64,000 bases of DNA from DASPSM01 sp036008465 (GTDB lineage Bacteria; Planctomycetota; Planctomycetia; Planctomycetales; Planctomycetaceae). The stretch is from assembly GCA_036008465.1 (NCBI GenBank), contig DASYNP010000146.1:50962-114961 (forward strand), written 5' to 3'. The stretch's first letter is position 1, and every line of letters starts with the position of its first letter. Position numbers and translations under genes: made by a program. The notes beneath the pieces were generated by a model. It did not search any database. It saw only the letters and a list, made by a program, of their open reading frames with translations, and was not told where the DNA came from. Of the stretch, positions 18,421-24,655 are shown one piece after another.

Positions 18421-19200
18421 ATGAAATCTTGGACAAAAGCTTGCTGGGCCTCGTTGATCGCGGCGAGTTTCGTCGCGGGCGCCTTCGCCGACGACGCGGC
18501 CATTGTTCACATTACGGATCGGCCGGCCCCCGTGCCTGATCCCGGACCAGGCGGCCCCGCACCGGCACCTGGCGCAGCAGTCGCCGGCCCGGCCGCCGGA
18601 CCGGTCGCCGGTGCTCCTTGCGATGGCGCCGCCTGCGGCGCCGGCGCGTCTGCCGGCGCCGGATGCTGGTTCAATCCGACACGCGGATTTCAGCCGTACG
18701 CCGCTGCTCCTGTCTACCGCGAAGCTGTTGTTTACTACCGGTATTGGCCCGACAAGTGGTACGGGGACCCGAGCTTCAACCTCCGACCGATGTTTCCGCA
18801 GGTCTACATGCCGACGGATACCACACAACTTGGCTTCTACTACGCCCGCGTGCCGCAGTGGATGCCGAACCCCAACATGTACCCGCCCGCCCCGCGACCT
18901 GCGGATTGGCATCGCCACGTGATTTACGCGGGAGGCGAAGGCGGCTCTTGCAACTCAGTGAGTGCCGGAGTGAGCGTCGCTCCGGGACCGGATGGTGGAA
19001 CTCCGGTCGGCACTCCTTCGACGACCCCCGCGTCGCCGAACCATAACTGGCCGACGGTGCCAGCCGCTCCGAGTCCGAAGCCCATGCCGCCCAGCGCCAT
19101 GCTACCGGGCGCTGCCGTTCAGCCGGCTGCGGCCAACGGGGCCGACGAGGCACCCGCCCAATCGGCTGACGTCCCGCCGGCTCCCGCCGAAGCGAAATAA
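18421..19200 (+). CDS. Secreted Pro/Ala-rich protein (cluster member 4)
   Basis: 259 residues; ATG at 18421 with CAGGAA upstream. Signal peptide ~23 residues (ASLIAASFVAGAFA|D). Residues ~35-75 are an Ala/Pro/Gly linker with a few Cys. Residues ~80-165 hold the Tyr/Trp-rich core (REAVVYYRYWPDKWYGDP, YYARVPQWMPNPNMYPP), related in style to members 1-3. The rest is Pro/Ala-rich. Last gene before a strong terminator, so the four genes probably form an operon. No known family. Confidence 0.7.
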   Translation: MKSWTKACWASLIAASFVAGAFADDAAIVHITDRPAPVPDPGPGGPAPAPGAAVAGPAAGPVAGAPCDGAACGAGASAGAGCWFNPTRGFQPYAAAPVYREAVVYYRYWPDKWYGDPSFNLRPMFPQVYMPTDTTQLGFYYARVPQWMPNPNMYPPAPRPADWHRHVIYAGGEGGSCNSVSAGVSVAPGPDGGTPVGTPSTTPASPNHNWPTVPAAPSPKPMPPSAMLPGAAVQPAAANGADEAPAQSADVPPAPAEAK

Positions 19201-19253
19201 CCGAGACCACTCCGAGCACCTGACTCGGAAACCAAACGACTCGACCCTCCCCT

Positions 19254-19287
19254 GAGCAGCGGAGCTCCAAGCTCCGCTGCTTTTTTT
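19254..19287 (+). terminator. Rho-independent terminator of the secreted-protein cluster
   Basis: AGCAGCGGAGCT, loop CCA, AGCTCCGCTGCT: a perfect 12-bp stem followed by seven T residues. It ends transcription coming from the four upstream secreted-protein genes and insulates lspA. Confidence 0.93.
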
Positions 19288-19420
19288 GTTGGGCTCTTGA
19301 CCCGAGCAGGAACCAATTCGATCTTTGACCAGAACCCCCGGCAAACTACGATTACGGCTCGCGTCTTCGGAGCGTTGCCCGTTGACGCCCGTTTTCAGAA
19401 CGACCTAGGAACCTCGCGCG

Positions 19421-19993
19421 ATGCGGCTGCCACGCCTGGCCCGACGAATCCTCCCGGTAGTGATTCCGGCGGTCGTGCTTTTTTCGTGCATCGGCTGCGA
19501 CCAGTGGACCAAGAGCCTGGCGACGGAACACCTGCGGCAGGCGCCGGCCATGTCGTTCCTGGGTGATACGCTACGAATTCAATACGCGGAGAACCCGGGG
19601 GCCTTTCTGGGAGCCGGTTCGCATCTCTCGCCTTCCACGCGGTTTGCCATTCTTGTCGTCGTCAACGCGCTGTTTCTCGGCTTGATCGCCGGCCTGGTGA
19701 TCTTGAAGCGGCCGGCGGGCCGCGGGCAACACCTGGCGGTCGTACTGCTCTTGGCTGGCGGGATCGGGAACCTGATCGACCGGCTGTTTCATAACGGACT
19801 GGTGATCGATTTTCTGAATGTCGGGATCGGCCCGCTGCGAACGGGCATCTTCAACGTCGCCGATATGGCGATCATGACCGGCTTTGGCATCTTGATTCTC
19901 TATCGCGGTCCAGCCGATGTCGCGGGCCAGTCCGCTTCGCCTCGACTGCCGAGCGAGAAATCCGATCCGCCGTCGCCGCATTCGCCCGCGTAA
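19421..19993 (+). CDS. lspA: Lipoprotein signal peptidase II
   Basis: 190 residues from the ATG at 19421. The catalytic aspartates of the family lie in GGIGNLIDRLFHNGLVIDF and FNVADMAIM. The conserved early motif SCIGCDQWTKSLA and ENPGAFLG are present, with four membrane segments. The C-terminus carries a ~25-residue polar tail. LspA cleaves prolipoproteins at the lipobox Cys after Lgt acts; two predicted lipoproteins (3380-3544 and 56251-57267) are in this window. Transcribed alone after a terminator. Confidence 0.96.
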   Translation: MRLPRLARRILPVVIPAVVLFSCIGCDQWTKSLATEHLRQAPAMSFLGDTLRIQYAENPGAFLGAGSHLSPSTRFAILVVVNALFLGLIAGLVILKRPAGRGQHLAVVLLLAGGIGNLIDRLFHNGLVIDFLNVGIGPLRTGIFNVADMAIMTGFGILILYRGPADVAGQSASPRLPSEKSDPPSPHSPA

Positions 19994-20322
19994 CAACGCT
20001 TGCATCGTGGGCGGAAGTTCTTGAGAACGGCTCTGGTTGCACGGTGCGACCATGGAATCATTGCTGCGTTCCGTTTCCCAAACCGACGGCTCTGCCGTCG
20101 TTTCCGGAACGACAGCGAAGCTGTCGGCTTGGGAAGAGTGTGCCTCAACGCCGATCTCCATCGCCCAATCTGCAACCGACGTTGAGTAAGAAGTGACGCC
20201 CTCGACGCAGGACGGTGGTAAGAATTCATGAGGCGGCCGCGCTCTTCGGCCAGCCGACTACCGGGCGCTCGCGGCTTTCTCTAAGATCCAGCCTGACTCC
20301 GCAGCCGAAAGCGAATTTCACT
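19994..20322. other. Intergenic with a multi-hairpin palindromic element
   Basis: 329 nt, no gene seen. Positions 20077-20133 form a compact nested palindrome. An outer stem CCCAAACCGAC/GTCGGCTTGGG (one mismatch) encloses alternative small hairpins (CGACGGC TCT GCCGTCG; GTCGTT TCCGG AACGAC; GACAGC GAA GCTGTC). It lacks a T-run on either strand. The form is that of a REP-like mobile palindrome rather than a terminator. Confidence 0.5.
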
Positions 20323-20775
20323 ATGCCGTTGCTCGAAGCCTCCGTTTCGATTCGTTGCCCGGCTGACAAAGCGTTCGACTTTCTCACGAAGACCGCGAAC
20401 CTGCTCCATTTGGTGCCAGACGACTTGCGGCTCTCGGTCATCAACGCTCCCTCGCAGCTCGCACTCGGAAGTCGCATGGAGTTGCAAATCCTGGCGTTCG
20501 GCCCGCCGCAGAACGTCACCTACGAGATCACCGACTATTCGCGACCGGACCGATTCACCGAAACGCAGGTGAAGGGCCTCCTGCCGCGCTACGTGCACGA
20601 GCATCTGCTCCTGGCGCAATCGAACGACACGGTCCTGGTCACCGATCGGATCGAGTTCGAGCCCCCCGGCGGCCTGATGGGCTTCATGCTGACGGCCGAT
20701 CGGTTGCGCACGACTCTCGATCGCGGTTTGTCGCATCGGCACAGCGCGCTCAAGCGCCTCTTGGAAAACTCATGA
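20323..20775 (+). CDS. SRPBCC/START-fold ligand-binding protein
   Basis: 150 residues from the ATG at 20323; the open frame continues upstream but the family alignment begins here. It starts LLEASVSIRCPADKAFDFLT, the standard first strand and helix of polyketide cyclase/SRPBCC proteins. It continues with GSRMELQILAFGPPQNVTYE and TDRIEFEPPGGLMGF, ending in the long C-terminal helix. These proteins bind hydrophobic ligands; many stand-alone members have unknown ligands. Its last four bases overlap the start of the next gene (ATGA), so translation is coupled. Confidence 0.85.
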   Translation: MPLLEASVSIRCPADKAFDFLTKTANLLHLVPDDLRLSVINAPSQLALGSRMELQILAFGPPQNVTYEITDYSRPDRFTETQVKGLLPRYVHEHLLLAQSNDTVLVTDRIEFEPPGGLMGFMLTADRLRTTLDRGLSHRHSALKRLLENS

Positions 20776-21014
20776 GCCGACCGGCCCAAAGCAATGTGCC
20801 GACCGTTCTGGCACTCTTGGCGCTGTTGGCCGTCGGCATCGGGCTTTTGGGACTCACCGCGCTCGTGCTCCCTCAAGCCTTCGGCTTTCTGGCAGTCATT
20901 GTCGGGTTCTTCGCCTTTGGTGCGATCAACTATCTGATCTGGGGCTGGTGGCTGCAGCCGCTGCCCATCGACGACGATTCCCAGGCAGAGATCCCACAGA
21001 CCGACGCCGACTAA
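20772..21014 (+). CDS. Small two-helix membrane protein
   Basis: 80 residues; the ATG at 20772 overlaps the preceding stop codon. Two hydrophobic segments (VLALLALLAVGIGLLGLTAL and FGFLAVIVGFFAFGAINYLI) are followed by a short acidic tail (DDDSQAEIPQTDAD). No known family recognised. Coupled to the SRPBCC gene, so possibly a functional pair at the membrane. Confidence 0.65.
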   Translation: MSRPAQSNVPTVLALLALLAVGIGLLGLTALVLPQAFGFLAVIVGFFAFGAINYLIWGWWLQPLPIDDDSQAEIPQTDAD

Positions 21015-21032
21015 CCAGGGGCATGCCCCTGG
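21015..21032. repeat. 18-bp perfect palindrome
   Basis: CCAGGGGCATGCCCCTGG starts directly after the stop codon of the small membrane protein. No T-run follows. Could be a REP-like element or a Rho-dependent 3' end. Confidence 0.7.
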
Positions 21033-21191
21033 ACCCGGTGCGGTTTGCCCGTACACGGTGCCGCGGACTTATCTCGCGACTCGCTGAACGCGCGACTCGG
21101 CCGGGCTCGCCGAAGTCCCCTAGAATGACGAGGCCGGCTGAGTTGGGGGGGGCAGCTTTCGGTGAGTTGGCTACCCATCTAATGAAGCTGA

Positions 21192-21473
21192 CGCGATCCG
21201 CCGGACCCCTTCCCCACATCGGCCGCAGGGTCGGGGTTTGAGCTTTCCCGGGCGTCGGTTGAGGTCGCCGCCGTGGACACCAACGGCGACGGCATCGCGG
21301 AGAGATTATTTGTCGCGCAAGGAGGACCGGGTGGAACCACCCAGCAGATCCGCAATTTCCACGTTACTAGCACCGCACCGCTCCAGGTCTCGGCGTTCAC
21401 GACGATCCCCGGCACCTTTTTAGACCCCTTCTTCGTTGCGGCATTGGACGAACCGGCTCCGCTACCACTTTGA
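21192..21473 (+). pseudogene. Remnant of an FG-GAP/VCBS-type repeat protein
   Basis: An open frame between an upstream TGA and the stop at 21471-21473 encodes SVEVAAVDTNGDGIAERLFV followed by AQGGPGGTTQQI. The DTNGDG calcium-loop plus GPGG pattern is the signature of FG-GAP/VCBS propeller repeats of large secreted proteins. Only about one repeat plus a short tail remains and there is no start codon or signal peptide, so it reads as the decayed 3' end of a longer gene. It could alternatively be a chance frame, but the motif is specific. Confidence 0.45.
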
Positions 21474-21547
21474 ACGAACTCGGCACCTTCGACAAGCTCA
21501 GGACATCAACTCGCTGTTTCGATGATTTGCAAGCCCGTAAAAAGCAA

Positions 21548-21586
21548 CGCTCGCTCATGGCTTGCGTGGCCTGCCATGAGCGAGCG
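21548..21586. repeat. 14-bp-stem inverted repeat
   Basis: CGCTCGCTCATGGC and GCCATGAGCGAGCG are perfect complements separated by 11 nt. On the minus strand the stem is followed by TTGCTTTTTAC, so it could serve as a weak minus-strand terminator. It lies 13 bp outside the att-like repeat that bounds the ssrA island. Confidence 0.7.
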
Positions 21587-21598
21587 TAGCGAGTCGAA

Positions 21599-21611
21599 TG
21601 GAGGCGGCGGG
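21599..21611 (+). repeat. att-like direct repeat, distal copy
   Basis: TGGAGGCGGCGGG, identical to the ssrA 3' end at 24643-24655 and in the same orientation; extending to 15 nt gives 14 matches. Candidate attL of the island. Confidence 0.4.
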
Positions 21612-21654
21612 GATATGGACAACTTTCAAAAACTCCGAGAATTATAGCGGTTTT

Positions 21655-21721
21655 TGAGATAGCCTCCCGGATTTTGAGACACTCTTGAGACAACGCTCTC
21701 AACCGCTCGATTTGCTGAGAC
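21655..21721 (+). repeat. TGAGAC repeat block, left edge of island
   Basis: TGAGAT at 21655, then TGAGAC at 21675, 21686 and 21716; the middle two are 11 bp apart, about one helical turn. A similar pair (TGAGACACT-n-TGAGACAA) occurs near the other edge. They resemble arm-type recombinase binding sites. Confidence 0.45.
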
Positions 21722-21897
21722 CCCACTGTTCCGGTTGGGACTTCGGCCAATCGGAAAACGCTTGCGGATCGAAGTCCAGCAAAGTCGAGTCCGGATCTCT
21801 CCATCGATCATGGTCGGCCATCCCTAAGACGAGTGGCGACTCAACCGGCTTAATTCTCAATTGTGAGCGAGTGTCCAAGGCCGGATAATTGGCCGAC

Positions 21898-22860
21898 ATG
21901 ACAGACAAGCCGAGCAAACCCAAAACGGTCTTCGTCGTCGGAGCGGGAGCCAGCCTTTGCTATGGCTACCCGCTCGGAGCGGGACTCGTCGAAAATCTCA
22001 TCAATACGCATTTCGAGAGCTTCTCGCATCTCGTGCCGCGAGTCCAAGACGCGATTGAGTTTGGACAACTCCTCCGACAGTCGGCTTGCGACTCGATCGA
22101 CGTCTTCCTCGAAAGCCAACCCGGTTGGCTGGACTTGGGACGGCTCCTCATCACGGAAGAGATCGTCCGCCGCGAAAATCCGGCGTTGGTGCTCCCATCA
22201 CAGCCAAGCCAAGCTAAAGACAATTGGTATCGGTATTTGTTCAATCAGTTGCTCCCGGACGGAAGCACCTTCGATCATGTTTGGACGCTCAACACTTCCT
22301 TCGTCACTTTCAATTACGATCGCTCGCTAGAATTCTTCTTAGTCCAGGCATTGCGAAATCGGTTCGGCAAGGCCGAAGAGCAAGCCTTCACGATGATCGC
22401 AAACCAACTCCCGATCGCTCATGTTTACGGAGACTTAGGGCCGCTCCCTTGGGAGAAACGCGAAGGCGTTGCATCCCGCGAGTATGGGAAGCGATGGGAG
22501 ACGTTCGAATTGCAAGAAGCCGCCTCAAAGCAAATTCACATCTTCGCCGGAGGACATCCTCAGACGGCGGGATTGGACAAGGCTCGGCGATGGCTTCACG
22601 AAGCCGAGCGGATTTACTTCTTAGGCTTCGGCTATCATCCGGCCAACATCGAGCGTTTGAACGTCCCTTGGGGAACACCGGGCGTCGAGATTTTCGGAAC
22701 CGGGATCGGCGTGACCAATAGCCGCAAGAACGCCCTGCAATCCAAATACACGGGTTTGCAAATCGGCCATCCAACCTACGGCATTTGCGAGTTTCTCGAA
22801 AACTGCGAGCCGTTCCTTCGGGACGTTTCGAACCAAAAAGGCCGGGACGAAGCTGGTTGA
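21898..22860 (+). CDS. SIR2-like NAD-binding protein
   Basis: 320 residues from the ATG at 21898 (a TTG at 21889 is in frame). The Rossmann nucleotide loop VFVVGAGASLCYGYPLGAGL lies near the N-terminus. TFNYDRSLEFFL (the Asn/Asp pair of SIR2 domains), a HVYGD segment at the catalytic-His position, and the late IYFLGFGYHPANIERL follow. This arrangement fits the SIR2-like (SIR2_2) group rather than classical deacetylases: the four zinc Cys are absent. Several SIR2-like proteins are NAD-depleting anti-phage effectors (ThsA, DSR, SIR2-HerA), but this one is short, with no obvious partner domain. Convergent with the DUF2971-like gene, 24 nt away. Sits in the ssrA island. NAD hydrolysis is inference. 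Confidence 0.75.
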   Translation: MTDKPSKPKTVFVVGAGASLCYGYPLGAGLVENLINTHFESFSHLVPRVQDAIEFGQLLRQSACDSIDVFLESQPGWLDLGRLLITEEIVRRENPALVLPSQPSQAKDNWYRYLFNQLLPDGSTFDHVWTLNTSFVTFNYDRSLEFFLVQALRNRFGKAEEQAFTMIANQLPIAHVYGDLGPLPWEKREGVASREYGKRWETFELQEAASKQIHIFAGGHPQTAGLDKARRWLHEAERIYFLGFGYHPANIERLNVPWGTPGVEIFGTGIGVTNSRKNALQSKYTGLQIGHPTYGICEFLENCEPFLRDVSNQKGRDEAG

Positions 22861-22884
22861 CATGTCACGAGATGTCGAGGAAGT

Positions 22885-23625
22885 TCATTCCGTGAAGCTG
22901 TCCCACTTGCGGTCGGAAAAGGATCTCTCAATGCGGCCAAATAGCGAAGTCTTACGGTGTTGGCGACAAGTCTCCCTTAGTTGATCGACGAAGGAATCGG
23001 TCGCTCCCGGAGCAACGACAACCGCTTCAATCACCTCCGACATGTCTCCGATGGTTTTCCCGATTCCAGGCAGCAGCTTCTCCTTGTCAATCGGTATGCC
23101 GCGTTGGATCTTGACGAGCGTTTCCTCATCGTCAAACCAGAGTCGAAATTCGTTTTCCCAACGAAACGCCTCCCGCTTAAAAAGAATGTCGGACGGACTG
23201 AAAATCGTCTCGGTGCGAATGTTGTGAGACGGATCGTAGTAAATGACCGCTCCGTCACTGTGTGGACGGACATTCTCTCTGAGTTTTCTGACCGTGGATT
23301 TGATCGCGACTCCATTTGGCGATAGAGCGTAAAGCCGCCACATCGCATCCGATTCGTGCTCGCCCATGTGCCAGCAATTAACGAAGTGGCCGTACATGTG
23401 CATTTCAAGCCTTCTCTCAAGGTCAATGCGAAGTTCGTCGTCCATAAATCGCTTCGCGTTCTTAAAGAAAGAAGGCGGAAAACGTCCCTCCCAACGGTCG
23501 TCAAAATTGCACGGTCGGCAAAAGAATAGTTCGTGCGTTTCCATGAACGACACGAATCGCTCGAATCTCATGTAACGCCAGACGGGCGTCCGTTCGGAGA
23601 CTTCGATCTCTTTGACAAGCGTCAT
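22885..23625 (-). CDS. DUF2971-like protein
   Basis: 246 residues; the ATG at 23625 has AGAGGGA six bases upstream. The N-terminus WRYMRFERFVSFMETHELFF followed by DDRWEGRFP, then FVNCWHMGEHESDAMWRLYA and GVAIKSTVRKL, match the usual pattern of DUF2971 proteins (YRY-F--L--L-L-F, then NCWH--E-ES-AMW--Y). Biochemical function of the family is not established; members recur near mobile elements and defence genes. Its codon choice and lower GC agree with the rest of the island. Likely transcribed from the A/T-rich region at 23700-23760. Confidence 0.7.
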   Translation of the reverse strand: MTLVKEIEVSERTPVWRYMRFERFVSFMETHELFFCRPCNFDDRWEGRFPPSFFKNAKRFMDDELRIDLERRLEMHMYGHFVNCWHMGEHESDAMWRLYALSPNGVAIKSTVRKLRENVRPHSDGAVIYYDPSHNIRTETIFSPSDILFKREAFRWENEFRLWFDDEETLVKIQRGIPIDKEKLLPGIGKTIGDMSEVIEAVVVAPGATDSFVDQLRETCRQHRKTSLFGRIERSFSDRKWDSFTE

Positions 23626-23747
23626 TTCGCGTCCCTCTTTACAACGAACGACCGATCCCGCCTGTCCCGGCTAAACCTCTCCGGTCGAAAACCATTTCAA
23701 CGATGTCTTTCGAAGAACGGTGTATATCAATATAGGGAGATTGTGTT

Positions 23748-23762
23748 TGTTCGTTACGAACA
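23748..23762. promoter_or_regulatory. 15-nt inverted repeat, candidate operator
   Basis: TGTTCGTTACGAACA is a perfect 7-bp inverted repeat around a central T. It lies 123 nt upstream of the DUF2971-like gene and beside the A/T-rich run CTATATTGATATAC on the minus strand, which could supply a -10 element. It is not a match to known LexA boxes. Possible repressor site. Confidence 0.35.
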
Positions 23763-23915
23763 CTCGCCGGATATGGCGGTTCCGGCATAAACCTTTTGGT
23801 CCGCTGCTCTCCGTTCCGATTTGTCTCCAAGATGTCAGTTGATTTGATTAAGTTGCCAACCACAACCTTTAACTTGATGGAATGATTCAAACTGCCGACA
23901 GGAAGGAGTCCTACA

Positions 23916-24005
23916 ATGATTAACCTCTTGTGGAGACTCGTGAAGTTTCTGAGCCACAGGCTCACACTTTGCGTATCATTCAGACTTACGTTCAAGATTG
24001 AGTAA
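23916..24005 (+). CDS. 29-residue basic hydrophobic small protein
   Basis: A short frame starting MINLLWRLVKFLSHRLTLCV. The ATG at 23916 is preceded by GGAAGGAG (23901-23908) at good spacing, and a Rho-independent terminator starts 15 nt after the stop. A plausible promoter lies ~45-75 nt upstream (TTGATT, 18 nt, TTTAAC). The peptide alternates hydrophobic and Arg/Lys/His residues and would be a membrane-active amphipathic helix. That is the general shape of type I toxins or small phage-related membrane peptides; no homologue is recognised. The complete expression signals are the main argument. Confidence 0.45.
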   Translation: MINLLWRLVKFLSHRLTLCVSFRLTFKIE

Positions 24006-24019
24006 TTGAATGATGCAGA

Positions 24020-24048
24020 AACCGTCCCTTAACAGGGGGCGGTTTTTT
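24020..24048 (+). terminator. Rho-independent terminator after the 29-residue ORF
   Basis: AACCGTCCC, 7-nt loop, GGGGCGGTT (9 bp with one G-T pair), followed by six T residues. It is on the plus strand, and the only plausible upstream plus-strand gene is the small ORF at 23916-24005. Confidence 0.75.
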
Positions 24049-24155
24049 GCTTCGGCGAAAGTCGCACCTAAACCAGCCCGGTCGGCAGCAATGACAAAGG
24101 CCCGATCTCCTAAAAAGAGACGCCGAAGCTCGTGAGATGGGACCGAGCTTCATTT

Positions 24156-24422
24156 TCAGTCGGTTGATTGAGCGATGATCTTGTAATTCGGATCGCTGAT
24201 CGCGACAAGAATCTTCGCTTTGAAACTCGCCCGCGAGCCATCGGGAAAAACCGCCGTCAGTTGATCTCCGTCTTCGATTCGCTCGTCATACGACAGCCAA
24301 ATCACCCAAGCGTCCTTTCCCAAGCAAAACGAGCCGACACTCCGCAGCGTTGCCGTGAAGTTCCGCGTCTCGTCGATCACCTTCACGTCGCAAGAAGCGT
24401 AGTCTCTAGCAGACTCATTCAT
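24156..24422 (-). CDS. Hypothetical protein in the ssrA island
   Basis: 88 residues from the ATG at 24422, chosen over the ATG at 24437 because AGAGGA is well spaced before it. The sequence (VKVIDETRNFTATLRSVGSF, WVIWLSYDERIEDGDQLTAV, FKAKILVAISDPNYKIIAQS) alternates like a small all-beta protein and looks genuinely coding. No family recognised. It is the gene nearest to ssrA inside the island. Confidence 0.5.
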   Translation of the reverse strand: MNESARDYASCDVKVIDETRNFTATLRSVGSFCLGKDAWVIWLSYDERIEDGDQLTAVFPDGSRASFKAKILVAISDPNYKIIAQSTD

Positions 24423-24482
24423 CCGACTTCCTCTCATTTCCGGTAGATTTGGATCGTTGCTCCCCCGTCCGGCTTATCCGTC

Positions 24483-24496
24483 CGGACGATCGTCCG
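24483..24496. promoter_or_regulatory. 14-bp perfect palindrome, candidate operator
   Basis: CGGACGATCGTCCG lies ~46-60 nt upstream of the 88-residue island gene (minus strand) and could be a dimeric repressor site. Confidence 0.35.
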
Positions 24497-24522
24497 AACG
24501 TGATACACTTTTGAAGGGAAGT

Positions 24523-24559
24523 TGAGACACTTTCTGAGACAATTCCCTCCGTTTGGGAC
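24523..24559 (+). repeat. TGAGAC repeat block, right edge of island
   Basis: TGAGAC at 24523 and 24535 (12 bp apart) and the variant TGGGAC at 24554, in the same orientation as the left-edge block at 21655-21721. Confidence 0.45.
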
Positions 24560-24600
24560 AGTTGTGCTAGTGGTCTTTGGATGCCGATTGGCGTAAGTCA

Positions 24601-24640
24601 ATAAAAAACCGCACTTGCGATCAATGTCACAAGTGCGGTT
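24601..24640 (-). terminator. Rho-independent terminator of ssrA
   Basis: On the minus strand AACCGCACTTG, 12-nt loop, CAAGTGCGGTT (perfect 11-bp stem), followed by TTTTTTAT. It starts two bases after the tmRNA 3' end, inside the presumed island. If an element did insert at the ssrA 3' end, this terminator came with it or was kept. Confidence 0.9.
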
Positions 24641-24642
24641 AC

Positions 24643-24655
24643 TGGAGGCGGCGGG
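24643..24655 (+). repeat. att-like direct repeat inside the ssrA 3' end
   Basis: TGGAGGCGGCGGG, the acceptor-stem end of tmRNA read on the plus strand. Candidate attR of the island. Confidence 0.4.

Larger units (their letters stand above)
21599..24655. mobile_element. Candidate ssrA-associated genomic island (no integrase seen)
   Basis: Bounded by TGGAGGCGGCGGG at 21599-21611 and the identical 13-mer at 24643-24655, which is the very 3' end of the tmRNA gene read on the plus strand. TGAGAC-type repeat clusters lie inside both edges. The interior is visibly more A/T-rich than its flanks and encodes a SIR2-like protein, a DUF2971-like protein, a tiny ORF and an unknown 88-residue protein. Tyrosine recombinases commonly integrate at ssrA 3' ends and regenerate them. 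No recombinase gene is present, so it would be a non-autonomous or decayed element. Confidence 0.45.

Noticed and set aside
17743..18918. 391-codon frame antisense to secreted-cluster members 3 and 4
   Set aside because: No start signal and Arg/Gly/Ala-biased composition; the plus-strand genes have signal peptides and ribosome binding sites.
23748..23762. LexA box
   Set aside because: TGTTCGTTACGAACA has a different half-site order and spacing from the known GTTC-n7-GTTC and CGAAC-n4-GTTCG types; kept only as a generic dyad.
23639..23995. 118-codon open frame on the minus strand upstream of the DUF2971-like gene
   Set aside because: TTG start with no ribosome binding site and no protein-like composition. 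It runs antisense through the small ORF that has clear expression signals; A/T-rich DNA here allows chance frames.
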